A stretch of 64,000 bases of DNA from Pseudoscleropodium purum (Eukaryota > Streptophyta > Bryopsida > Hypnales > Brachytheciaceae). Each line of letters opens with the position of its first letter. Position 1 is the first letter of the stretch. The translations under genes and the position numbers were made by a program. The stretch covers positions 13,176,479-13,240,478 of the forward strand of contig OZ017800.1 in the NCBI GenBank assembly GCA_963969395.1, written 5' to 3'. The notes beneath the pieces were generated by a model. It was not told the DNA's origin and did not search any database. It was given only the letters and a program-made list of their open reading frames with translations. Shown piece by piece: positions 47,120 to 57,039 of this stretch.

Positions 47120-49650
47120 TCCCCTAGGGGTTTTCCTGCCCAAAGACTGCTCGTCCTCATTTATTACCTCGGGCAAACATTTTTACCAAAACTACAAAAA
47201 AAATTGCAAAAAAATTAGCACTAAAAATTGGTCAATAGAGATGATGAGGCAATCTGTGTTTTTTTGGATGCCTTTCAAGACGTCCTTGTATTCTTAATCA
47301 TATCTAATGAAACCTTCATGTCAATGGTAACACCAACATATTTTCATTGCAATTTTATAGTGACCACTCCAACAACCACTAAGATATGCCCAAATTTGCA
47401 ATTTGTTCGGCAAACATCTGGATGTCTCTACAAACATAGTATGTTCAACTATCGACATTCTACATTGAGGGCCCCATGTAAGAAAAACTGTTTTTTTATA
47501 GTGCATATTACAATCCATATTGCATATAGATTGAATTGGCCTGAATTGATTCTTCGCTTGAATTGGCAATTGTTGATCATCTTTTGGAATTGTTATGAAA
47601 TTTGGCAAAGTATATGGCATAGAGCTCTTGGTTGCAAATTATTTAGTTTCTAATAAGAGATTGATTTCCATTGAAGTGTGGAGCAACCCTATTTTTAATT
47701 AAAAAAACACATAAACTTAGGACAAAGAATTTGGTTAGGATTAGTTTGTTCTATTGATGTAAATCTACTCAGAAGAAATTGATTCAATTGATGGATGTTC
47801 AATTTTGACTTTGCTAAAGTGGGAGAAGTTGATAAGGTAATACATCTAGAGGAAATCCAATCATAAAAAATCATTTATGAGAGCATGCTACAATGAAAAT
47901 AATCCTAGACAATCTCTTGGACAACAACCTAAGATGTTCACAAGGTAATAATGCTAGCAATAGAAAAATATATTTTAACTTAGAATCTTGTACAATTTTA
48001 CAAGGAATAATTTTCTTATTGTTAAAAACTCTACAATCCATAAAGAACCTTCATAACTAAACATTATTGAACACTACACATATAACCAATACGACATTAT
48101 GAAATTTACAATGTACCTTGTTAATTTCATGCATGCCTCAAAATGTTAACAACAATAGAATGGAACAACTCTTTCACTAGTGGATCCTATCCATGGTGAA
48201 AAAATGGCTTGTTGTTAAAGTATTATATATATAGACACACACACACACACACACACAATTTAAATGAAAAAGTTGAAAAAAAAATTCAATTTAAAAATAT
48301 ATATATTATTGTATGACATAGTAGGGTCTCAACAACATCAAACTGCTATAGTGGCACAATTTCCTTGTTCTCCATAGCTTGAGAATTTGCAGCCATCTAC
48401 AACCTTGAAATCTCATCTAATGCTTTTCATTCAAGTGTAGATTATCTACTAGTAAAATTAAAATTTGCAAATTAGAATGCAAGTGATGTGCATGCAACCT
48501 TGATTTTTTTGATTGGCCTCTTATATTTGGGGCAAGATTTATTGCTTGTTTGAATCCTACACAAGGAAAATTGAGATGCCATGAGAGGATGAGTAAATTT
48601 CATAGTAAAACCTCATTAGATTGTTGTATATGCCTATGCTTGAAAAACTAAGTCTAAATCCCTCCAACAAGAACTATTGTTTCCTACTATCGGTTCCTAT
48701 GACACCACATAACTTCCTATATAATCTTCACCAACACATACTAAATCTTTACACTAATAGAATTCACAACAATAACTAGAATTAAGATGAAGTAGAATAT
48801 TATCCTTTTGATTGTCCTCAATGTAAGACCTTAAGAGATACCGCATATACTTTTGTTGATCCTTAGTTAAAACAATAACCAAACTATATCTTCTACAATA
48901 GTTGAAATACATGACAGATCCATACATTGCAAGATCAAACATCTTGGCCTACCATTAATAGTAGTGAGAATGTAACTTGAATCTAATCTAGTTAAGAAGA
49001 CATTACATCCCTGTCAAGTCAAGATGCGTTCAAATTAATACCAAACTTCAAGCCCCTCAAATTCTATTTTATCAACAATACTTTATAGTTAAAATGTTAT
49101 CAACTTGGATACTAGAGTTGTTCATATAAAACAAAACAAATTCAATTTTAAACCAAATTCTAAGGGGAGTCAAAGATAAGAAACTTCAATTTAACCTAAA
49201 GATCCCAATAACCCAACTCACCCTAGATTTGAGCATGAAACTCTATTTGTGCACATGACAACAATACACCAAGCTAGAAAAATAAGTAGGATTACCATTC
49301 TGTGGCACAAATCCAAAAAGTCAAAAGATTCATGGATGAAAAAGATAAATCCTACTAATCATATTGTAAAAATTATATTTGAAACAAACCAAATCTTATT
49401 ACTAAATCAAAATGAATGAAGATTAATGTATGTGTTGGTCAAAAAGGAAGTGAATTTGAGAAAAAAGAAGTTTGTGTATGATCTACTCAACATTGATAAA
49501 AAAAAACATAAGGTTCAATTTGGATCTTTTCTTAAGTTTTTCAAACATTCTTGTAAAATGAATTCTATAAACTCCAACAAACAATGATGATACTTAAGGA
49601 AGAGTTTGAGAAAGGTTGGACCTATTTAAAAAAAAACTTAATCCTTGAAA
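47120..49650. other. AT-rich interval without recognisable genes
   Basis: No supported coding region. The overlapping frames at 47,228-47,653 (+) and 47,321-47,620 (-) lack domains and splice context. A (CA)n run is listed separately. Confidence 0.45.
48234..48257. repeat. (AC)n microsatellite
   Basis: About 12 uninterrupted AC/CA units follow a short TATATA tract. Confidence 0.9.
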
Positions 49651-49658
49651 GACTAAGG

Positions 49659-49941
49659 CATTAGAAGATTTTGGGGGCCTTTAGATGCCTGCGAGTTATC
49701 ACAGCCTACGAACGCAGGAAACAGGTTCGGCGCAACGGTCTGATATGGCCAAGACCCTGCCATGTCATTGACCAAATTTTTTAATTTTTTAATTAAAATT
49801 TTTTTTTTTGCATTTGGAGACTAAAAAATTTTTTTTATGAAAAAAAAATTCTGACAGCGAACCGTTCCCCTTGCTGCAGGGAACAGCTACGGGGGAATAA
49901 GCCCAAAACAAGCTTCTAGACCCCCCAAAACTCTTCTAATG
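49659..49941. mobile_element. 283-bp MITE with CATTAGAAGATTTTGGGGG termini
   Basis: CATTAGAAGATTTTGGGGGC faces CCCCCCAAAACTCTTCTAATG, an imperfect terminal inverted repeat of about 20-27 bases. The GC-rich ends enclose an AT-rich centre that includes long T and A runs. The start motif CATTAGARGATTTT is shared with the element at 43,584-43,832. Confidence 0.8.
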
Positions 49942-50274
49942 AATCTACTGTGGATGTTTTGAAAACTAGGGCAAACTCTATTGACTTTATAATTTGGAGA
50001 TTTTGTATCAAAATTTTTGAATGGATGCTAATCATTTTAATTTACATGTGATGCTTTGCTTCATATGATGTTTACAATAAAAATGCACAAGCTATATGTT
50101 TAAAAAAATTTCAAAGTCAAATTGGAAAAATAAAAATACATTCTAAAATATGATTGATTAAATTTTTAATTGTATAGATTGATACCTATTCAAAAATATT
50201 ATTGGAGTCATTGAATTTGGAATTTAACAAGGCAAAAGATATAACTTTTTTCTTAAGTCAATAAAAGTAAGAAA

Positions 50275-50536
50275 CATTACATATTTTTTTAGAGGTCTGA
50301 AAGGCCGTTTCAAGCTTGTTTCTGGCATTGTACCCCTAGTAGATTGGGAATGATTGTTGTCAATTTTTTTTTAATTTTAAAATTAAGAATAATAATAATA
50401 AACTTTTTTTTAAATGACATGGCAATCTCTTTGCTAAATTAGGCAACTGTTGTGGAGTGGTTCCAAGAGTCTAGGAACCTACGAGAAACATAGGGGGAAT
50501 TCGCGATCCTCCAAGGCGGTTGAAAAACATCTAATG
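50275..50536. mobile_element. Diverged inverted relative of the 283-bp MITE
   Basis: Read in reverse, GGGGTACAATGCC and AGAAACAAGCTTGAAACGG match GGGGGAATAAGCCC and AAAACAAGCTTCTAGACC near the right end of the 49,659-49,941 element. The right end CATCTAATG supports the boundary. The terminal repeats are weaker here. Confidence 0.55.
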
Positions 50537-50876
50537 ACAAATAAAGTCATTTTTAATCTCAATTTAGAATATATTTAAATATATAAAGGATACCAATTTT
50601 TTGCTAGAACATTCAGACATTGGAATTAATATTTCTCAATTTCTTGTAGAAATAATTACCAATTTAGTGTTCTTTCTCATCCAATCACTACCTTCTAGTC
50701 TATAATCTTTTTAAAGATGACTAGAAAGTTTCTTTGGTTCAACTATTTTAGATATAATTTCAACCCATTTTTAAAAATGTTAACTAAATTGCATAAGTAT
50801 AAGACATATGTGTTATTTTCTAAAAACCATTAACATATAGAAATTCACCTTTGAAAGACAACATACTATTTGCAAT

Positions 50877-50882
50877 TTTATT
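50877..50882 (-). terminator. Candidate poly(A) signal for the receptor-like gene
   Basis: On the minus strand AATAAA lies about 60 bases after the LRR stop codon (50,944-50,946), in a TTGCAATAAAATTGC context. The position fits the 3' end of that gene. Confidence 0.45.
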
Positions 50883-50943
50883 GCAAAAGTTGATACAACT
50901 CAAGTTGTGGTTCACAAAATCCAAGATTCCTTACTAATCCTTG

Positions 50944-53592
50944 TTACAAATTTGCAAGCTTGAAATTGAGAATTGTCAAGGAAGCCAAGTTTTCTACTTC
51001 CTTTGGCAAGATTGCCAAATTTGAACATCCTTTCAAATCTAAAGTGGTTAAGGAAGACAAGTTACCCACTTCCTTTGGCAAGGCTTCTAAGCTTGAACAA
51101 TCCTCTAAATTAAGAGTGGTCAAGGACGACAAGTTACCCACTTCCTTTGGCAAGGCTATCAAACTTGAACACCCCCACAAATCTAAAGTGATCAAAGAAG
51201 TCAAGTTCCCCAATTCTTTTGGCAAAGCTGTTAAGATTGAAGACTTTTCCAAATGGAGAGTGGTCAAAGAAGACAAATTCCCCACTTCTTTCGATAAGGT
51301 TGCCAAGTTTGACCAAAAGCTTAAATGTAGAGTGGTTAAGGAAGACAAATTCCCTACTTCCTTTGGCAAGGTTGCTAAGTTTGAACACCTTCTTAAATAG
51401 AGAGTAGTCAATGAAGATAAGTTCCCCACTTCTTTTGGCAAGGCCACCAAGCTTGAACACCTCCATAAATCTAGAGTAATCAAGGAAGATAAGTTCCCCA
51501 CTTCTTTTGGTAAGGTTGCCAAGATTGAACACTTTTCTAAATGGAGAGTGACTAAAGAAGACAAGTTCCCCACTTCCTTTGGCAAGGCTACCAAGCTTGA
51601 ACACTCTTTTAAATTAAGAGTGATTAAAAAAGACAAGTTCCCCACTTCTTTTGGCAAGGTCACCAAGCTTGAACACTCTCTCAAATTGAGAGTGGTTAAG
51701 GAAGACAAGTTCCCTATTTCTTTTGGCAAGGCTATCAAGCTTGAACACCTACTCAAATTGAAAGTAGTTACAGAAGACAAGTTCCCCACTTCTTTTGGGA
51801 AGGCCACCAAAATTGAACAATCTTCCAAATGAAGAGTGGTCAAGGATGATAAGTTCCCTACTTCTTTTGGCAAGTCCACTAAGCTTGAACACCCTGTTAA
51901 ACCTAAAGTGGTCAAAGAAAACAAGTTCCCTATTTCCTTTGGCAAGGCCACCAAGCTTGAACACCCTCTCAAATCTAAAATGGTCAAAGAAGACAAGTTC
52001 CCCATTTCCTTTGGTAACGCAACCAAACTTGAACACCTCCACACATCGAGAGTAGTCAAGGAAGACAAGTTCCCTACTTCCTTTGGCAAGGCTACCAAGT
52101 TTGAACAAAAGCTTAAATAAAAAGTGTTCAAAGAAGATAAGTTCCCCACTTCCTTAGGCAAGATTGCCAAGCTTAAACAAGAACTCAAATTGAGAGTTGT
52201 TAAGAAAGACAAGTTTCCGACTTCTTTTGGCAAGGCAGCCAAGCTCAAACATCCATCTAAATCTAAATTGGTCAAGTAAGACAAGTTCCCTACTTGCTTT
52301 GGAAAGGTTGCCAACCTTGAACAAAAGCTTAAATTGAGAGTCATTAGGGAAGACAAGTTCCCTACTTCTTTTGGCAAGGATGCTAACCTTGAACAAAAAC
52401 TTAAATAGAGAGTGGTCAAGGAAGACAAATTCCCTACTTCTTTTGGCAAGAATGCCAACCTTGAACATTCACTCAAATCAAAAGTAGTCAAGGAAGACAA
52501 GTTCCCTACATCCTTTGGCAAGGCTATCAAGTTTGAACACTTTTTTAAATGGAGAGAGATCAAGGACGATAAATTTCCCACTTCCTTTGGCAAAGTCATC
52601 AAGCTTGAACATCCACTTAAATTGAAAGTAGTCAAGGACAACAAATTCCCCACTTCCTTTGGCAAAGTCATCAAGCTTGAACACCCACTCAAATTGAAAG
52701 TGGTCAAAGAAGACAAGTTCCCTACTTCCTTTGGCAAAGTTGCCAAGATTGAACACTTTTCCAAATGGAGAATGGTCAAAAAAGACAAGTTTCTCACTTC
52801 CTTTGGTAAGGCCACCAAGCTTGAACAATCTTCCAAGACTAAAGTGTTCAAGGTAGACAAGTTTCCTACTTCTTTTGGCAAGGTCACCAAGTTTGAACAC
52901 CCTCTTAAATTAAGAGTAGTCAAGGATGACAAATTCCCCACTTCCTTTGGTAAGGACGCCAAGCTTGAACACCTTGACAAATCTAGAGTAGTCAAGGAAG
53001 ATAAGTTTCCCACTTCCTTAGGCAAGGCCACCAAGCTTGAACACCCTCTCAAATCTAGAATGGTCAAGGAAAATAAGTTCCCCATTTCCTTTGGCAAGGT
53101 TGCCAAGCTTGAACACCCTCTCAAGTAGAGAGTGATTAAGGAAGACAAATTCCCCACTTCCTTTGGCAATGCCACCAAACTTGAACAAGAACTCGAATTT
53201 AGTCTCAATAAAGTTTTGCTTGAAGCAAATTCATTTGGTAGTTTTTTGAGAAATGCAAGCCCTATGAGATCAAGAATCTTTAGTGATCCATGCATGCGAC
53301 AAAGATTTGATATCCTATTACTCAAATTAACTGCAATATTTTTTGAAAGTGTATGTAGCAATCCAATCCCATTTTGATATTTTCCTATTATAATTGCCTC
53401 CAATTGAGAACATTGTGAAGCTATTTCAAGTAATAAACCCATATTCTCAACTAGTGCTTTAGGATTGGCCAAAGGGCCTCCCAAAATCAATACACGGAGT
53501 TTCTTAAAATCAAAATATTGGTCTTCTGTCAACAAAGGCACATGATGGTTCGTAGTCCCTTGCAAAGAAATGCCTTTAAGAATCTTAGCAAC
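50944..53592 (-). CDS. LRR exon of the receptor gene: 30 near-identical 24-residue repeats, fully open
   Basis: This is a single exon with no stop or frameshift. About 140 residues of linker and irregular LRR (DFKKLRVLILGGPL, GSLKILDLIGL) lead into 30 complete repeats of the form LPKEVGNLSSLTTLxLxxCS followed by SLxx, and one partial repeat ending LANL. The consensus is a plant LRR of the NLR type with Cys at the usual N/C position. Variation concentrates at the residues around xLxxC, the predicted solvent-exposed face, where ligand specificity is set. The exon is joined to NB-ARC by an in-phase intron (53,593-53,785). An internal ATG at 53,598 lies in the intron side, so translation on its own would start from a different site. 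It is intact while the upstream exons are broken. Confidence 0.9.
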   Translation of the reverse strand, partial: VAKILKGISLQGTTNHHVPLLTEDQYFDFKKLRVLILGGPLANPKALVENMGLLLEIASQCSQLEAIIIGKYQNGIGLLHTLSKNIAVNLSNRISNLCRMHGSLKILDLIGLAFLKKLPNEFASSKTLLRLNSSSCSSLVALPKEVGNLSSLITLYLRGCSSLATLPKEMGNLFSLTILDLRGCSSLVALPKEVGNLSSLTTLDLSRCSSLASLPKEVGNLSSLTTLNLRGCSNLVTLPKEVGNLSTLNTLVLEDCSSLVALPKEVRNLSFLTILHLEKCSILATLPKEVGNLSSLTTFNLSGCSSLMTLPKEVGNLLSLTTFNLSGCSSLMTLPKEVGNLSSLISLHLKKCSNLIALPKDVGNLSSLTTFDLSECSRLAFLPKEVGNLSSLTTLYLSFCSRLASLPKEVGNLSSLMTLNLSFCSRLATFPKQVGNLSYLTNLDLDGCLSLAALPKEVGNLSFLTTLNLSSCLSLAILPKEVGNLSSLNTFYLSFCSNLVALPKEVGNLSSLTTLDVWRCSSLVALPKEMGNLSSLTILDLRGCSSLVALPKEIGNLFSLTTLGLTGCSSLVDLPKEVGNLSSLTTLHLEDCSILVAFPKEVGNLSSVTTFNLSRCSSLIALPKEIGNLSSLTTLNLRECSSLVTLPKEVGNLSFLITLNLKECSSLVALPKEVGNLSSLVTLHLEKCSILATLPKEVGNLSSLITLDLWRCSSLVALPKEVGNLSSLTTLYLRRCSNLATLPKEVGNLSSLTTLHLSFWSNLATLSKEVGNLSSLTTLHLEKSSILTALPKELGNLTSLITLDLWGCSSLIALPKEVGNLSSLTTLNLEDCSSLEALPKEVGNLSSLTTLDLKGCSNLAILPKEVENLASLTILNFKLANL
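50947..53169 (-). repeat. 72-bp tandem repeat array encoding the LRRs
   Basis: About 31 units of 72 bp, each encoding one 24-residue LRR, run head to tail with high mutual identity. The constant part covers LPKEVGNLSSLTTL. Unit boundaries never break frame. The complementary strand is also largely open in one frame with the same 24-codon period, a by-product of the repeat. Such arrays change unit number by unequal crossing-over. Confidence 0.93.
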
Positions 53593-53785
53593 CTGCATTT
53601 TAAAAAGACATATAAATTATAATGTATTACATTGTCATGTAGAGGCTTCAAATGATAATTGTTTTTTTTAACATATTTCAAAATTCATGATTCATGAAAT
53701 ACTAGAGGTCCATATCTTCACTAACTACATTAATGTTTAAAAATGTGTAATTATTATAAAGGTAGTTGCACTAACAAATTAGTAC

Positions 53786-54849
53786 CTTGCTTGAAAATCC
53801 GCTTTCAGGTATCATAGATGCTTTCCAAATTCTTGTATTCTTGGCAATCATTCGGCCCATATCACGTAGGTGGTCATGCATTTCTAGAATGTCACCATCT
53901 CCATTGACTTTCAACAGTGACATGTCAATCAATCTTTCCAATTCACCTATTGGAGGAATGCCATCTTTAGACCACATGTCCAAGATCGTCGCTTTTGATA
54001 TGCTAGATGGATATACATCTCGACAAAAGAAACATGCAATGTCTAAAAACATCATCTTTTCAACACCATCATTTAATCCATCAAAGCTTATTTGTAAGGT
54101 GTTCCAAATTTCTTCATCACCATCCAAATTTCTTCATCACCATCCAAATTCTTTCCTCTTGCCATCCTTTGTAGTGCTTGTTCCCAACTTCGCAACCTCT
54201 TTTTATTGCGAAGAAATGCACCCATCACTTTCAAACTCAAAGGCAAGCCATTACAAGCTTCCACAACATGTTTGTGTAGTGCCACAAAGTCTGGTGATAG
54301 AGAATCAACACCCCAACAAAGGTAAGAGGTGAAAAGTGTGGTTGCTGCCTTTTCATCCAACAATTGAACATCCAACCTTCCCTCAATACTCACAAATGAT
54401 TTTATGGTACTCCATTGACGTGTTGTGATAATTATTGTGGTACCTTTGTTAGCTTGAACAATATCAAGAGGTACAATATCATGCATTAGAGCTTCCTTGT
54501 TGACATCATCTAGTATTAAAAGAACCTTCTTTCCCATGAGGAGTTCTTTCATCATCTTTTGGGCATCTCCAAAATTTTGAGGTTTCCAATCATTTCCAAG
54601 TTTTGATAATATCTCACACAATATTTCAAAGGAATTTTGATAGTTCTTGCATTTAGCAACAAAGCATGATGCATGATATGAAGAAGTCACTATCATGTCA
54701 TCAAGTAGTGCCTTTGCTAGTGTGGTCTTGCCAATTCCACCCATGCCGACAATGCCTATATACTTCATTTTCAAAAGCCCTTTGGCTTTAGCCAATTGAT
54801 GATTTAAATCAATTGGAATTTCCTTTGGAGAAGTAATTTGTTCATCCAC
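53786..54849 (-). pseudogene. NB-ARC nucleotide-binding domain exon
   Basis: The exon starts after the acceptor TATAG at 54,850. It shows the P-loop GMGGIGKTT (about 54,747-54,721), kinase-2 LLILDDVN, RNBS-B TTIIITTRQ, GLPL as CNGLPLSLKVMGAFL, an FLDIACFF stretch and MHD as MHDHLRDMGRMIA. LDIACFF and the Asp ending kinase-2 are features seen in TIR-type and related NB-ARC domains. A 20-bp tandem duplication (54,111-54,150) shifts the frame between GLPL and the winged-helix part. Removing one copy rejoins it as GKNLDGDEEIWNTLQISFDG. The donor is AAG|GTACTA at 53,785. Confidence 0.9.
54111..54150 (-). repeat. 20-bp direct tandem duplication disrupting NB-ARC
   Basis: TCTTCATCACCATCCAAATT occurs twice in a row without a mismatch (54,111-54,130 and 54,131-54,150), preceded by CCAAATT. 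Because 20 is not a multiple of three it shifts the reading frame of the NB-ARC exon. The identity of the copies points to a recent slip or an assembly artefact. Confidence 0.95.
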
Positions 54850-55009
54850 CTATACAAATACAAAAGGTATATTTTGAAAATCATTATCTTAAAGAAACAT
54901 TAAATTGAACTCAAAAGAATGATTGCAAAGTACTGAAAAAACTTGCATAAACCAAACATCACTAAATGCATTGAGTTTTATAGTTAGGCAAATTCATACC
55001 CTTGGGAAA

Positions 55010-56660
55010 TGATTTCCAATGGACTTGGAAACTCTTAAGGCTTGAGATCCTCCCTTCCAAAAAGACTTCTTCAAACTAGAAAGCCTATCACAAATTTTAG
55101 AAAATGTTGGTCATTGAAGAGGGTCTTGAGACCAACATTCTTGGATTAATGTTGTAAGTTCTTCACAATTGTTGGGTAGTTCTGGTTGCAAGCTGGGGCC
55201 ATGTATACCTTTCATTTGATCAAAAAACTCTTTTGGTTTCAAATCAGAGTATGGAACCTTTCCAGATAGAATCTCAGAACATATCATGGCAAAAGACCAC
55301 ACATCAGCTTGAAATGGATATAATGGAGTTTACTTCCTTCAATCACTTCAGGGGACATATACCCACATGTTCCAATTGTGTACATTGATGGTTTAGGATC
55401 CTTTGGATTGTTACAAACCTCCAATTGACAAGTTCCATAGTCACTCACCTTGAATATGCAATAAGGATTCAAATCCTCTATAGGTATTGAACTTGACAAC
55501 ACATTATCAGGTTTTAAGTCAAGATGAGCAACTTGCATGTCATGAAGGTAATGCACACCCTTTGCAATTTGGTGCATGATGTCAATTGCAATAAGATAGG
55601 ATAAAGGTCTTTTTGCTTTCTTCAACACAGTAGACAAGTTTGAATCCATCAGTTCCATCACCAAATACATCTCACTAGTTTCATCTTCCTTAGGATTCTC
55701 ACCAACTTTTTTGGTAATCCTACAACTAAAAAATTCAATGAGAATTTTTTTCAAATTTGAAACAAGTTTGATTTCTTCACCTACATTGCGCAATGCAACT
55801 CACCAATTTCATCTTTTGTAGGATTCTCACCAACTTTTTTGGTTATCCCACAACCAAAAAATTGAACAAGATTTGGATGGCTCATGCTTGTTAAAATCCC
55901 AGCTTCTTTTCGAGAATACGTGAGATATATAGGATCGCCTTTCAATACTTTTGTGGCACATGCAAGGCCCAACCAATTCGATTTGTACACATCTCCATAA
56001 CCTCCTTTATCTATTTTTTTTATTAACTTTGGTGTTTTGAAATCATTGGGAACCTCCAAAGCATTTAAGTCTCCACCATCCATTCGATCCAAATTTCTAA
56101 GCCTTAATAATAGATGTTGTGCTAGTTCATAATCTTCTGAGATTTTTCTCTGAGGTACGAGTTCAAGCTTCTTCTTCAATTCTTCTTCATCTTCAAGGAC
56201 TTGTTCATAAGTAGTTGCATCAAATTGAATAAGTAACATTTCATGCAATTGATTTGGATGGTGGAATAAGTACATGTCCATTGCTGCATTGTAGCAACAC
56301 TTCAAATCCAAAAGCAACTTACGGAAAGTCTCTTTGTTTTGGAGTTGAAATATAGCTGAATGACACCATTGCTCTTGCTTAGTGCAACTTTCTCTCACAA
56401 TCTTTTCTTTCTTTTGAAGATAACACAATTCTTCAAAAATAGATTGGAACTTGAGATCCTCAATAGTATTTGATAGCATTTTGTTGATCCCCTTCATGGC
56501 TAGTATGAGTTTGCTCAAAAGATGTACACATTGATTTTTGTTCAAGACTTTGTTCTTGGAAGATGCTCCCATAGTCTTTAAACATTTTTCAAGCTATGAT
56601 ATATCATTGCATAGTCTTTTACAATGCTCTCTTTGCAATTGTAGGAAATCCTTGTCTTTC
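55010..56660 (-). pseudogene. N-terminal HeLo-like helical domain and protein kinase domain
   Basis: After an acceptor at 56,661 the frame reads KDKDFLQLQREHCKRLCNDIS, a TAG stop, LEKCLKTM and then the open stretch from 56,572. Segments such as NKNQCVHLLSKL and KQEQWCHSAIF-QNKETFRKLL-DLKCCYNAAMD resemble in spacing the four-helix region of plant DUF1221 or MLKL-type proteins. The kinase has a glycine loop (IDKGGYGDVYKSNW), the ATP-binding Lys (CATKVLKG) and a helix-C Glu. It also has the catalytic loop HLDLKPDN, the metal-binding SDYG in place of DFG, GYMSPEV and the VWSF helix. The catalytic Lys and both Asp are kept, so the ancestor was probably an active kinase. A 128-bp duplication, a 1-bp deletion and a TGA stop disrupt it. 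Confidence 0.8.
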
Positions 56661-57039
56661 CTGCACAATATATAAGATCTATTGGCAATGAGATATCTTG
56701 ACAAGATATAAAGAGAGCATGTTCTACAAATTAAACATCATTGAACCTTGCATTGAACACTATCTAGTAAGACAATGGAGTCTATCTAATGAGATTAAAA
56801 TACTTATTTTTATTTCAATCATATACATATATGCTTAATACAATAATCCATGTAGAGCTCAAATCACTCCAATAGACTACTATACATGAATCCAAAGTAA
56901 TTTGAAAAACATTGTATTCTAACATGCACTTTTCAATTGCAACATTTACTAAATAACATTTTATACTCACCAGGTGAACAATACAAAACCCATATAATTC
57001 CAAAAGGTTGCCATAGTAATGAAGTTGACCATCCGCATC

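Larger units (their letters stand above)
50944..57038 (-). pseudogene. HeLo-like / protein kinase / NB-ARC / LRR receptor gene, broken in its 5' two thirds
   Basis: The domain order on the minus strand is a helical N-terminal region (56,660 to about 56,070), a protein kinase (to about 55,010), NB-ARC (54,849-53,790) and LRRs (53,592-50,944). Introns lie at 54,850-54,999 and 53,593-53,785, and probably at 56,661-56,970 behind a short first exon starting at ATG 57,038. The introns give clean GT-AG joins in phase. The breaks are: TAG at 56,594-56,596; a 128-bp tandem duplication near 55,666-55,921; a 1-bp deletion near 55,314; TGA at 55,111-55,113 where CGA (Arg) is expected; and a 20-bp duplication at 54,111-54,150. 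Intact relatives would be cytosolic NLR immune receptors sensing pathogen effectors. Kinase-NB-ARC-LRR proteins are known from mosses. Five separate lesions argue for a pseudogene over sequencing error. Confidence 0.85.

Noticed and set aside
50960..53377. Long plus-strand frames with a 24-residue period (KEDKFPTSFGKATKLEHP type) opposite the LRR exon
   Set aside because: They are the complement of the 72-bp LRR units. The strand stays open because the repeats are near-identical and stop-free by chance, and several stops split them. There is no independent start, domain or splice support.
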